Source: Bacillus norwichensis (lineage in GTDB: Bacteria > Bacillota > Bacilli > Bacillales > Bacillaceae_C). From it: a DNA stretch of 64,000 nt. The notes under the pieces are model-generated. The model saw only the letters and a list, made by a program, of their open reading frames with translations. It did no database searches and had not been told where the DNA came from. A program made the position numbers and the translations under genes. Of the stretch, positions 35,413-43,675 are shown in pieces (the stretch's first letter is position 1; the number at the start of each line of letters is the position of its first letter). Location of the stretch: assembly GCF_014836955.1 (NCBI RefSeq), contig NZ_JACSPV010000004.1, positions 94,937 through 158,936 on the forward strand. Reading direction: 5' to 3'.

Positions 35413-35928
35413 ATGCAAAAGAAAAGCATTTTGAACAGGTATTTATTTATGGCTGTCGGGATGCTTCTGTACTTAATTATTCACGAGGGATTGCATGTGC
35501 TTCAAGCTCATTATCTTGGAATATTTGAGAGCATCCGATTCATGGGCATTTTTGGCGTTGAAATACAAATAACCGAGCCTTTAACAATCAGTGGACTCAC
35601 TTTGGCATCTTTTTCAGGGTTAAGTAGTCTGGCAACAATCATTATAGGTTATCTACTCTATCTGTACATGCCGAAAATATTAGGTTTAGCGAATAAAACA
35701 ATCAAATCAATGCTATATTTTGTTACATTTATTTTTATGCTGATTGATCCACTATATATATCGTTGCTTTCTTTAGGTTTTGGCGGTGATATTAATGGTA
35801 TCTCTCAAGGATTGGGTCTTCCCCACATCGTGATTCGGATTTTTTATGGTGTAATTTTTGTTATTAATCTGGTCATCATTGTAAAAAAAGTGTATCCTGC
35901 ATATGTAAATGATTTTAATAAACAATAG
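35413..35928 (+). CDS. Membrane protein with HExxH motif (M50-like or DUF3267-like)
   Basis: 171 residues with four to five hydrophobic helices (about 10-28, 58-80, 95-115, 145-163). LIIHEGLHVLQ (about 21-31) in the first helix contains HEGLH, the HExxH zinc motif of membrane metalloproteases. The usual second M50 motif with a metal-binding Asp (NxxPxxxLDG) is not visible, so activity is uncertain. Lies 32 bp after nos on the same strand, with a rho-independent-like hairpin after its stop. Confidence 0.65.
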   Translation: MQKKSILNRYLFMAVGMLLYLIIHEGLHVLQAHYLGIFESIRFMGIFGVEIQITEPLTISGLTLASFSGLSSLATIIIGYLLYLYMPKILGLANKTIKSMLYFVTFIFMLIDPLYISLLSLGFGGDINGISQGLGLPHIVIRIFYGVIFVINLVIIVKKVYPAYVNDFNKQ

Positions 35929-35968
35929 GCCCATTACCGAAGGATACAAACTTCCTCCGGAATGGGCC
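35928..35968 (+). terminator. Hairpin terminator after the HExxH protein gene
   Basis: GGCCCATTaCCGaAGGA / TCCTcCGGAATGGGCC stem with mild T-richness after it. It overlaps the stop codon by one base. Confidence 0.7.
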
Positions 35969-36038
35969 TATACTATTTCTCTCAAACTTTCTTCCTTGTG
36001 AATAATAAAAGTATAACTTGTTATGGAAACATTTATTC

Positions 36039-36095
36039 TAGTCCAGCTTCAACGGACAGGCTAGTGGCAAGCGAGCAAGTCACAAGGCGCTTTCG
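36039..36095 (-). repeat. Intergenic repeat family 3, truncated copy
   Basis: On the minus strand it reads AAGCGCCTTG...GAAGCTGGACTAG, resembling the ends of the element at 44893-45026 (AAGCGCCTG...GGAGCTGGAC). It overlaps the 3' end of the DUF1641 gene and supplies its last codons (ESAL) and stop. Confidence 0.65.
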
Positions 36096-36580
36096 TTTTT
36101 CTTAGAATCTCCTAATTCCTTCCCCATTCCCTTTAAAAAATTCATCCCAAACTTTATAGCTCTGTTGATGTCGGGATCATTTAGTGCTTTCATCAATTGA
36201 AAGACGCCTACCTTTAGATTGTCGTTGTCCGCCTCAGCTTCACGCAGACCGGACTGGATGCCATCAGCCAGCTTGGCAGTTACTTCAGGGTCAATCGCGG
36301 AAATAGCATTAGATGTATTGATCACATGATTAATCAAATTGGTAAAAGGCTCGCGGGACACCTGTGCAAGAGCTATTTTAGCTATGTCCTCCTTGGCCTT
36401 CACCATTGCCTGCAAAGCATCCAAGACACCTATATCTTCCAACTCGCCGGTAATTTCAAGAATCTTATTGAGCGCCTGTTCCTGGTCGGCAATCAATGAC
36501 TGGAGCTCTGCCAACTTTTCTTGGCGGGTTTCTTCTTCAGTTTTCTTCTTTTTCTTGATCGTCGTAACTGGAGTCGCCAT
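36080..36580 (-). CDS. DUF1641 protein, formate dehydrogenase accessory (YjgD/YrhD-like)
   Basis: 166 residues, helical, with a Lys-rich N-terminus (KKKKK about 9-13) and the DUF1641 core (about 40-155) ending AIKFGMNFLKGMGKEL. It follows the formate dehydrogenase gene by 5 bp, as yrhD follows yrhE and yjgD follows yjgC in B. subtilis. Likely a cytosolic partner subunit. The last codons fall inside a truncated repeat. Confidence 0.88.
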   Translation of the reverse strand: MATPVTTIKKKKKTEEETRQEKLAELQSLIADQEQALNKILEITGELEDIGVLDALQAMVKAKEDIAKIALAQVSREPFTNLINHVINTSNAISAIDPEVTAKLADGIQSGLREAEADNDNLKVGVFQLMKALNDPDINRAIKFGMNFLKGMGKELGDSKKNESAL

Positions 36581-36585
36581 TGATC

Positions 36586-39522
36586 TTACCTCACCTTCTC
36601 GAATTCATCGGTTAGATGTACATACCCTTCACGCTTCCATTTTCGCTGGACCTCTACTCCATTTTGCGGATGGCGTTTTTTATTGCGATGGTTCGTACTC
36701 GGCATCGGATTCTTTCCTTCTTTCTGGATCACTTCCATCCGAACCATCGTCTGCTTGTACGCAGGTGTATTGGTACGCTGGTCGGTCGCAGGCCCAGTCA
36801 AGAAGTTAATAGCCGATTCTTTATTAACCGAGTTCATCGGTAAAAACAGTTCTTTGCCTTTGACGCGGCCTGTCACGAGCGCCGGCAGCCTCAATGCACC
36901 ATACGGAGAAACAAGCCGGACTAATGAACCGCTTTGTACGCCTCTCTCCTTAGCAAGCTCAGGAGACACTTCTACGAAAATCTCCGGCACCTTTGACTGG
37001 ATTCCATCTGACTTATTCGTTAAATTACCTTCATGAAAATGTTCGAGCATTCGTCCGTTGTTAATGTGCAAATCATATTCTTCAGGGAACTGTACAGGTT
37101 CCACCCAATCGGATAAAGCAAAACGCGCTTTTTTATCAGGGAAATTAAAGCCATCTACATATAAAAGAGGTGTGCTCTCCCCTTTCAAGCTCCCCCATAA
37201 GAAACTGTTCCAGCCTTCAATGACACTGTAATCAGCTTGAGCAAATAATGGTGATAGGCTGGCCATCTCTGCAAATATTTCACTTGGATGGCTGTAGTTC
37301 CAATCGGCTCCAAGCCGGTTAGCTATCTCCTGAACAATTCGCCAGTCCGCTTTCGCCTGCCCCAGCTCTGGCAGTGCCTGATACAATCGCTGTACGCGTC
37401 TTTCTGTATTGGTAAAAGTTCCGTCCTTTTCCAATGATGGAACTGCCGGTAAAATCACATCGGCATACTGCGCAGTCCTCGAAAAGAAAATATCCTGAAC
37501 AACCAAAAAATCTAGTTTGGATAGCATATCACCTACATGGTTCGCATTCGAATCAACAAGTGCCATATCCTCTCCAACCACATACATTGCCTTCATTTTA
37601 CCCTCATCGATGGACTGAAGCATTTGGATATTATCAAGGCCCGGATTGCCTTCAATTTCCACCCCGTATGCTTTTTCAAATTTCTTACGGGCCATATCAT
37701 CCGTCACATGCTGATAGCCTGGAAGCCATCCTGGAAGAGTTCCCATGTCGCAAGCTCCCTGCACATTGTTATGTCCCCTGAGTGGATAAGCACCTGCTCC
37801 TGGACGGCGATAATTTCCAGTAGCCAACAATAAATTCGATATGGCCGCTGAAGTGTCGGAGCCTCCTGTATTTTGGGTGACTCCCATTCCCCAGAGCACA
37901 CAAGTACCGTCAGCATCACGGACCATCTCTGCTATATGAATTAAGGTTTCTTTTGACACGCCTGTGATTTTCTCAGTGTAGTCCAGCGTATATTTTTCGA
38001 GAATTTCTTTGAATTCTCCGAAGTGATGCACGTTTTCATCGATAAAAGATTGATCATGCCAGCCCTGATCAATAATATATTTCGTGACCGCCATCAGCCA
38101 TACTTGGTCGGTTCCCTGTTTTGGACTGATAAAAATATCGGAGCGCTCGGCCATTTCATTTTTCCGCAAGTCTGCAACAATCAGCTTCTGTCCATGCAGC
38201 TTGTGGGCTCGTTTCACCCGTGTGGCAAGAACCGGGTGTCCTTCTGCAGGATTCGCCCCGACAATGATCACTAAGCCGGCTTTCGCGATATCCTTAATTG
38301 TACCAGCATCACCGCCCATACCTACTGTCCGAAACAAGCCATCTGTCGCAGGAGATTGGCAATAGCGCGAACAGTTATCAACATTGTTCGTTCCAAACAC
38401 TTGGCGAGCCAATTTTTGGATCACATAATTTTCCTCGTTTGTAATCTTGGAAGAAGAAATAAATCCCACTCCATTTTTTCCGTGCTTTTCTCTTATAGAG
38501 CCAAGATTCTTCACAACAAGATCCAATGCCTCTTCCCATGTCGCTTCAACAAAAGCATCGTCTTTGCGAATTAGCGGAGTAGTGATCCGTTCTTCACTGT
38601 TTACAAAATCCCATCCAAATTTTCCTTTGACACAGGTGGAAATAGCATTCACCGGAGCTTCGGAGACGGGCTGGATTTTTAGAATCTTGCGGCCTTTTGT
38701 CCACACTTCATATGAACAACCGACACCGCAAAATGTACAGACTGTCTTCGTCTTTTTCATCCGAGTGTCACGCATAGCCGCTTCAACCTCCGACACAGCC
38801 AAGATACTGCCGTAATCCGGTTCGACCTCTTTAACCAGATCAATCATCGGAGTGAGCAAATCATTCTCTAACCCTGTCATGAACCCCGCTTCTCCAAGCA
38901 TTGATTTTTCCATCAGTGCATTGCACGGGCATACAGTAACACAATGCCCGCATCCCACACAGGACGAGTCATTAATGCTTGAGCCTCCATCCCAAAGAAC
39001 CATAGGCCGCTCTCTTTCCCAGTCGATTGACAACGTCTCATTCACCTGAAGATTTTGGCACACTTCAACACACTGACCACAGGTAATACACTGGTTTGGA
39101 TCATATCGGTAAAAAGGGTGTGAGTAGTCAACCTGTTCTACCGGAACTTTTGGTTCATACGGATATTTCTGATGTTCGATTTGCATCAGATCAACAGTGT
39201 TATGGATTCTACAGTTCCCGTTATTGTTGTCACATACGGTGCAATAAAGAAGATGGTTATGAAGAATCCTGTCCATCGCTTCCGTTTGCGCTGCTTTTGC
39301 ACTTGGCGAGGATAGAGATACATCCATCCCTTGGGCTGCCGGCGTCGCACAGGAACGCACAAGACGCCCATCAACCTCCACAATACAGGTGTCACACGTT
39401 TGAATTGGGTCAACTTCTGGCAGATGGCAAATTTGCGGGTGAGGAATTTGATTTTCATTGATGATTTCAAGAATGGTTTTACCTTCTTGAAAATCATAAC
39501 TGGATCCGTTGATCTTAATCAT
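36586..39522 (-). CDS. Formate dehydrogenase, molybdopterin catalytic subunit (YjgC/YrhE-like)
   Basis: 978 residues. Domains in order: [2Fe-2S] plant-type ferredoxin with Cys 32, 43, 46 and 58; a His/Cys cluster segment (about 92-110); two [4Fe-4S] clusters (CITCGQCVEVC about 143, CVGCGHCVTVC about 188); then the molybdopterin oxidoreductase with CTFCGVGCSYEVW (about 262) and the C-terminal dinucleotide-binding domain (about 860-960). The Mo ligand is Cys in CSRYCQSP, not selenocysteine. Oxidises formate to CO2 in the cytosol; no membrane or Tat signal. SD GGAGGTG 9 nt upstream. Confidence 0.93.
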   Translation of the reverse strand: MIKINGSSYDFQEGKTILEIINENQIPHPQICHLPEVDPIQTCDTCIVEVDGRLVRSCATPAAQGMDVSLSSPSAKAAQTEAMDRILHNHLLYCTVCDNNNGNCRIHNTVDLMQIEHQKYPYEPKVPVEQVDYSHPFYRYDPNQCITCGQCVEVCQNLQVNETLSIDWERERPMVLWDGGSSINDSSCVGCGHCVTVCPCNALMEKSMLGEAGFMTGLENDLLTPMIDLVKEVEPDYGSILAVSEVEAAMRDTRMKKTKTVCTFCGVGCSYEVWTKGRKILKIQPVSEAPVNAISTCVKGKFGWDFVNSEERITTPLIRKDDAFVEATWEEALDLVVKNLGSIREKHGKNGVGFISSSKITNEENYVIQKLARQVFGTNNVDNCSRYCQSPATDGLFRTVGMGGDAGTIKDIAKAGLVIIVGANPAEGHPVLATRVKRAHKLHGQKLIVADLRKNEMAERSDIFISPKQGTDQVWLMAVTKYIIDQGWHDQSFIDENVHHFGEFKEILEKYTLDYTEKITGVSKETLIHIAEMVRDADGTCVLWGMGVTQNTGGSDTSAAISNLLLATGNYRRPGAGAYPLRGHNNVQGACDMGTLPGWLPGYQHVTDDMARKKFEKAYGVEIEGNPGLDNIQMLQSIDEGKMKAMYVVGEDMALVDSNANHVGDMLSKLDFLVVQDIFFSRTAQYADVILPAVPSLEKDGTFTNTERRVQRLYQALPELGQAKADWRIVQEIANRLGADWNYSHPSEIFAEMASLSPLFAQADYSVIEGWNSFLWGSLKGESTPLLYVDGFNFPDKKARFALSDWVEPVQFPEEYDLHINNGRMLEHFHEGNLTNKSDGIQSKVPEIFVEVSPELAKERGVQSGSLVRLVSPYGALRLPALVTGRVKGKELFLPMNSVNKESAINFLTGPATDQRTNTPAYKQTMVRMEVIQKEGKNPMPSTNHRNKKRHPQNGVEVQRKWKREGYVHLTDEFEKVR

Positions 39523-39554
39523 CTAATTGTGCACCTCCACTTTCAAAATAAAAA

Positions 39555-39602
39555 ATCCACCATGAAAAACACCTGGCCTACAGGCGATTTTTTCATGGTG
39601 GA
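39555..39602. terminator. Stem-loop with T-runs in the formate dehydrogenase leader
   Basis: TCCACCATGAAAAA pairs with TTTTTTCATGGTGGA around an 18-nt apical region. On the minus strand TTTTTTATTTT follows immediately, 10-15 nt before the fdh SD, so leftward transcripts pass a terminator-like structure. The plus strand also has a T-run. It could be an attenuator or simply insulate the divergent genes. Confidence 0.7.
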
Positions 39603-39744
39603 ATAGTTTTTTAACAGACCTTGCTAAACAACCAATCCAACACTATGATAAACAATAAATAGTATGGTTGCAGGGCATGCAACAACACCATTTCTTTCTA
39701 TATAGTATAGTTGTTTTTATCAGAGTAATCAATAAGAGGTGATG

Positions 39745-40092
39745 ATGAGAATGTCTAAAAAGATTCACGAATTCAATAATATCATTAGAAAGCTGCGGAA
39801 AGACCTTTTTGGAAAAGGACCGGATCGGATCGAGACTACGTTCGTAGATCATATGGCCATTTCCACTCTCTATGGAAACTTAACACCTACTGAAAGATTT
39901 ATTGCTGACACCCCCGATGGCAAGGAAATGATTCTAATCGCCAGAACACGCATGATACAAGATTTATATAAAGAGTCCCCTCCAGAGGGCCTGGAAGAAC
40001 TTGTCGGCGCCAAGCTTGTACATTTATTTTCCGATTTAAAAGTGGATGAAGACATCGCTGTATCTGTGTTTATTTTCGACCAAAAAATTTAA
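39745..40092 (+). CDS. DUF2294 (MpsC-like) protein
   Basis: About 115 residues; starts at 39742 or 39745 (SD AGAGG) or 39751 are possible. DUF2294 core: FNNIIRKLRKDLFGKGPD, LTPTERFIAD, MIQDLYKESPPEGLEELVGAKLVH. The family includes MpsC, tied to bicarbonate/sodium systems in staphylococci. Divergent from formate dehydrogenase; B. subtilis has the similar yrhF near yrhDE. Role not established. Confidence 0.85.
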   Translation: MRMSKKIHEFNNIIRKLRKDLFGKGPDRIETTFVDHMAISTLYGNLTPTERFIADTPDGKEMILIARTRMIQDLYKESPPEGLEELVGAKLVHLFSDLKVDEDIAVSVFIFDQKI

Positions 40093-40096
40093 CGTT

Positions 40097-40657
40097 TCAG
40101 AGATGGTTATAAGAAATGACAAAATGCAAAATCGTTAAGTCAGAAGATGGATTTGCGTATTTATGAAGTCGATCTCCCTTAAAACGAATAGAATCGTACG
40201 CTTCCAAATGAAGTACATCTCCATCCACTTCCACACTTAGTTGTCCAGACATTACTGTCACAAATTCCATCACCCCTGACTGATGTGCTTCCGACACATA
40301 TTCACTATGTGGCTTCAGGTATCCTCGATATAATTCAAACCCGTGAGAACGAAACAAAGGTTCAGCGATAAACACTTCGTCTGAACTTTTTAATTTTAGC
40401 CCATCTGTTGTTCTTGCAATAGCAACATCCGATTCAATCGCCAAGAGTGAAGTGATTGGAATATCTAAGCCGCTGGCAATTTTCCAGATAACAGACAATG
40501 TAGGGTTTGCCTCTCCCTGCTCTATTTTAATCAATGTTAATTTACTGACACCGACTTGTTTGGCCAAAGCCTCTATACTCAATTCCTTACTAAGCCGGAA
40601 CTGCCTCAAGTTCGCTCCTATTTTCTTCCCTGCATCTTCAGGATAATCTTTAGCCAT
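40097..40657 (-). CDS. XRE-family regulator with C-terminal cupin
   Basis: 186 residues. HTH_XRE (about 10-70) with LAKQVGVSKLTLIKIEQGEANPTLSVIWKIA. Cupin_2 sensor domain (about 100-180) with the glycine-rich turns of a small beta barrel. SD GGAGG, 7 nt spacing. Divergent from azlCD by 106 bp, the usual arrangement for a local repressor/activator of that exporter. Confidence 0.9.
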   Translation of the reverse strand: MAKDYPEDAGKKIGANLRQFRLSKELSIEALAKQVGVSKLTLIKIEQGEANPTLSVIWKIASGLDIPITSLLAIESDVAIARTTDGLKLKSSDEVFIAEPLFRSHGFELYRGYLKPHSEYVSEAHQSGVMEFVTVMSGQLSVEVDGDVLHLEAYDSIRFKGDRLHKYANPSSDLTILHFVISYNHL

Positions 40658-40763
40658 TCTTTCTCCTCCAAGCTTCTTTTTTTACTTATTATATATTATA
40701 ATATACCAAAAGTTAATTTAATTATACAATTCAATAATTCTATTAAACAAGGAGGACTGAAAT

Positions 40764-41456
40764 TTGGGTGAATTTAAGCATACAATCAAAACTGGTTTCA
40801 TTGAAGCTCTTCCATTAGCCATCGCCATTGCCGCGTATGGATTATCTTATGGGGTACTCGCAAACCAAGCTAATTTTAGTATGGCTGCTACTGTGACCAT
40901 GTCCGCGCTAGTTTTTTCAGGGTCAGTCCAATTGGTGACTGTTGCCATGCTGGCAGCGGGGGCTGCATTGCCGAGTGTCCTTTTCACTTCCATTTTACTA
41001 AATTTACGAAACCTATTATACGGAGCAGCTCTCGCCGAAGGTCTTGCCCCTGCCAAAAAGAAGTGGAGATGGCTGTTAGCCTTCGGTGTATCGGATGAAC
41101 CTTTTGTCCTGGGGAGCGCTAGATTCAAAAAGTATGGACCTGATCCCCTCTACTTTGGGGTAATCTCCGCCACATTTTATTTGTCTTGGCTTCTTTCTTC
41201 CTATTTCGGAGCATTCATCGGTGACCAGGTTGACCCCTTGAGGTTTGGCCTCGACTTAGCTTTCCCGGTCACTTTTGCAGCCCTGCTCATCCCTTCGTTA
41301 AAGGGAAGACCGATTATCACCACTGCTTTCGCCGCTGCAGTTATTGTGATTTTGCTGGAATACCTTTGGCCTGGTAATGATTTAAAGGTTGTTATCACAG
41401 GTGTTTTAGCACCACTGGCAGGCTTATATGTAGCAAGGAGGATGCGCCATGCTTAA
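40764..41456 (+). CDS. azlC: Branched-chain amino acid exporter large subunit AzlC
   Basis: 230 residues, TTG start 7 nt after AAGGAGGA. About seven helices; AzlC motifs include ALPLAIAIAAYGLSYGVLA, GSVQLVTVAML, LLNLRNLLYG and FGVSDEPFVL. Exports branched-chain amino acids or analogues together with AzlD, whose gene overlaps by 8 bp. Confidence 0.93.
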   Translation: MGEFKHTIKTGFIEALPLAIAIAAYGLSYGVLANQANFSMAATVTMSALVFSGSVQLVTVAMLAAGAALPSVLFTSILLNLRNLLYGAALAEGLAPAKKKWRWLLAFGVSDEPFVLGSARFKKYGPDPLYFGVISATFYLSWLLSSYFGAFIGDQVDPLRFGLDLAFPVTFAALLIPSLKGRPIITTAFAAAVIVILLEYLWPGNDLKVVITGVLAPLAGLYVARRMRHA

Positions 41457-41763
41457 CGATTGGATACTCATTGGCTTACTAGCCATTTCTACATTTTTAT
41501 CAAGGATGATCGGCTTGGAACTTATGGCGGGTAAAGAAATGAATCCGACTTTGCGCCTATACTTCAGCTATGTTCCAATTGCTATTATGACAGCATTGAT
41601 TATTAATCAAATGTTAACAACGACAAACGGTCATCCATCTGTTTCACTCCCTGTCCTTTTTGGATGCCTAGCGGCTGCTATCACCATAAAGCTATCAAAA
41701 ATGTTTCTGCCCTCAGTCATTATCGGGATTGTCTCTGGGTTGTTAATGCGGTATTTCTTTTGA
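41449..41763 (+). CDS. azlD: Branched-chain amino acid exporter small subunit AzlD
   Basis: 104 residues, four helices, with the family segment LRLYFSYVPIAIMTALI and a C-terminal IVSGLLMRYFF. Start overlaps azlC. Full-length partner of AzlC. Confidence 0.92.
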   Translation: MLNDWILIGLLAISTFLSRMIGLELMAGKEMNPTLRLYFSYVPIAIMTALIINQMLTTTNGHPSVSLPVLFGCLAAAITIKLSKMFLPSVIIGIVSGLLMRYFF

Positions 41764-41905
41764 AACACTCCCTGCATGAAGTTAGAGATTAGGCGTTTTA
41801 GAGCCTTATAGGTAGGAGTCTTTCTGTCGATAGATTGTGAAACCTACAATTCAACAAACTTAACGTGACTTGCTGCCGATAAAAAAATCTAAGCTCAAAT
41901 ATTAA

Positions 41906-41933
41906 AAGGGCCCCATGAGGATCCCTTTTAAAA
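41906..41933 (-). terminator. Terminator of the AtoE-like transporter gene
   Basis: On the minus strand AAAAGGGATCC-TCAT-GGGGCCCTTTT followed by AATATTTG; it overlaps the stop codon region at 41928. Confidence 0.7.
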
Positions 41934-43280
41934 GAATAATAGACCGATAGCGATTGGGAAAAAGCTGTATAGTAAAATGATGACACAGAATCCCATAATG
42001 TCGCGGACTTTAAGCCCGGCTATCGCAAGCAATGGCAGTGCCCAGAACGGCTGGATCATATTTGTCCACGCATCTCCCCATGCAACAGCCATCGCCGTCT
42101 TGGCTGATTCAACGCCGATTTTAATTCCTGCCGGGATCATAATCGGGCCTTGCACAGCCCATTGTCCGCCCCCAGATGGAACGAAAAAGTTCACAATGCC
42201 AGCACTGATAAATGTAAATAGCGGATAAGTAAATTCAGTCGAAATGCTGACAAACCAGAGTGACATGCTTTCAGATAATCCTGAAGAAACCATCATTCCC
42301 ATGATCCCCGCATAGAACGGAAATTGCACGATAATCCCGCCAACATTTTTTACTGCATTATTGACGCTTGCTAAAAAGCGCCTTGGTGTCCGGTGCAGAA
42401 GAATGCCAAGGAAAAGCATAATAAAGTTGACTATATTTATATTAAGGTCGAAATCATTTTTGATAAAGTAATAAACGATAAAGGAAAGTCCCAATAAGCC
42501 GATTAAGAGCGAAATAATCTGGCTATTTTCCAATCTACCTGAAAAGGTTATGTTTTCGACTGGCTCGGTTTCTTGATCTTCGAACGAATCAATCTCCCAA
42601 TTTTTGGCTGTGGAAATTTCCAGGCCATCCCTAGACTTCAGCATCATCCGATTCAATAAAGGTAGCGTAATAACTAAAATAGCCACGATAAACAGGTTAA
42701 AACCGCTGAATAAAGTCTCTGTTATCGGAATAGTTCCCATCGTTTCTTCCAAAAAGTGATCGGGCGTAGCAATCAGCAAAGGGATCGAACCTGATAAACC
42801 CCCATGCCAAACTAAAAAACCGCTGTACGCACTTGCGACTAATAGACGATAATCCAAGGATTTAACCCGTTTGGCAACTTGTATTGCCAGTAAAGCACCA
42901 ACGACAAGACCGAACCCATAATTAATCAAAGAAGCAATTGCCGCAATAAACGTAACCAACATAATTGCTTGCCCAGGCGTGCTAGCAAGGGTGCTGATCC
43001 TCGCTAACCCCTTTTTAACAATTGATGTGTTCGCTAACACATAGCCTGTTACAACGATCATAGACATCTGCATCGCAAAAGCAAGCAAATCCCAAAAACC
43101 ACTGCCCCAATATTCGACCATTTGAACGGGTGTGCTATCTGTAAAAAGGAGGCCCATCAATAAGACGACAAGTGTCAAAATAATAGCGAACAAAAAAGCA
43201 TCCGGTAAAAAACGCTGCACCATCCGGTCGAAAAAGTTAGTGAGTGATTTTAAAATCGTTATCCTCTCCTTTTTCTCCAC
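41928..43280 (-). CDS. Short-chain fatty acid transporter, AtoE family
   Basis: 450 residues, about 12 helices. Family traits: FFDRMVQRFLPDAFLFAIILT at the N-terminus and the C-terminal FFVPSGGGQWAVQGPIMIPA plus MIQPFWALPLLAIAGL. Imports acetoacetate or short-chain fatty acids. The only in-frame start in reach is GTG at 43280 with no SD, while a strong AAGGAGAGG falls inside the frame upstream of ATT codons; the true start may be a rare codon near 43254. Single gene. Confidence 0.87.
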   Translation of the reverse strand: MEKKERITILKSLTNFFDRMVQRFLPDAFLFAIILTLVVLLMGLLFTDSTPVQMVEYWGSGFWDLLAFAMQMSMIVVTGYVLANTSIVKKGLARISTLASTPGQAIMLVTFIAAIASLINYGFGLVVGALLAIQVAKRVKSLDYRLLVASAYSGFLVWHGGLSGSIPLLIATPDHFLEETMGTIPITETLFSGFNLFIVAILVITLPLLNRMMLKSRDGLEISTAKNWEIDSFEDQETEPVENITFSGRLENSQIISLLIGLLGLSFIVYYFIKNDFDLNINIVNFIMLFLGILLHRTPRRFLASVNNAVKNVGGIIVQFPFYAGIMGMMVSSGLSESMSLWFVSISTEFTYPLFTFISAGIVNFFVPSGGGQWAVQGPIMIPAGIKIGVESAKTAMAVAWGDAWTNMIQPFWALPLLAIAGLKVRDIMGFCVIILLYSFFPIAIGLLFF

Positions 43281-43416
43281 TGTTTTCTACCATATTATTC
43301 AGCGCAGACAAACATTATACGGTTTATTGAATAAGAGGAGGCTACCGAGAAAGCGATATATGAAAAGTGAACGCTCGTAAATACGATTTGAAGAGGGAAT
43401 AGTGCACATTCCATTA

Positions 43417-43606
43417 TCAAATACGCCAAGACCCATTTACGCCCAAATTTTGTCGAGCTCCACCCGATACATTTCCTCTGAAAGTCTGTGGCACCCACCG
43501 GTGGTTTTAACTTTATTCATCTGGAGTTTTGAATGAAATACCAATATGCATTCATCCCACCCCTTACAGAAACAGAAGTGGGAGACTTCTTCTGAATGGA
43601 GTTAAA
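43417..43606. repeat. Structured intergenic repeat family 1, copy C (long form)
   Basis: TCAAATACGCC start, AAAGTCTGTGGCACCCACCGG centre, ACTTTATTCATC...TGAATGGAGTTAAA outer pairing, and a CCCACCCCTTACAG..AGTGGGAG hairpin. Fills the gap between the atoE start and the htrA terminator. It ends about 70 bp from the htrA stop. Confidence 0.88.
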
Positions 43607-43630
43607 CAAGCTTCATTCAGAGAAACTAAA

Positions 43631-43673
43631 AAAGAGCCCGGAGAGTGTTGTATAAACCACTTTCCAGGCTCTT
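43631..43673 (-). terminator. Terminator of htrA
   Basis: Stem AAGAGCC.GGA.AGTG / CACT.TCC.GGCTCTT with TTTTTT following on the minus strand, directly after the htrA stop. Confidence 0.9.
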
Positions 43674-43675
43674 CT

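Noticed and set aside
36616-39606. Multiple ORFs antisense to formate dehydrogenase
   Set aside because: They mirror the long, motif-complete fdh frame and lack SD sequences and domains.
43417-43606. Intact IS200/IS605 insertion sequence
   Set aside because: The repeat has a right-end-like hairpin, but no TnpA or TnpB coding sequence exists near any copy, so I report only a repeat.
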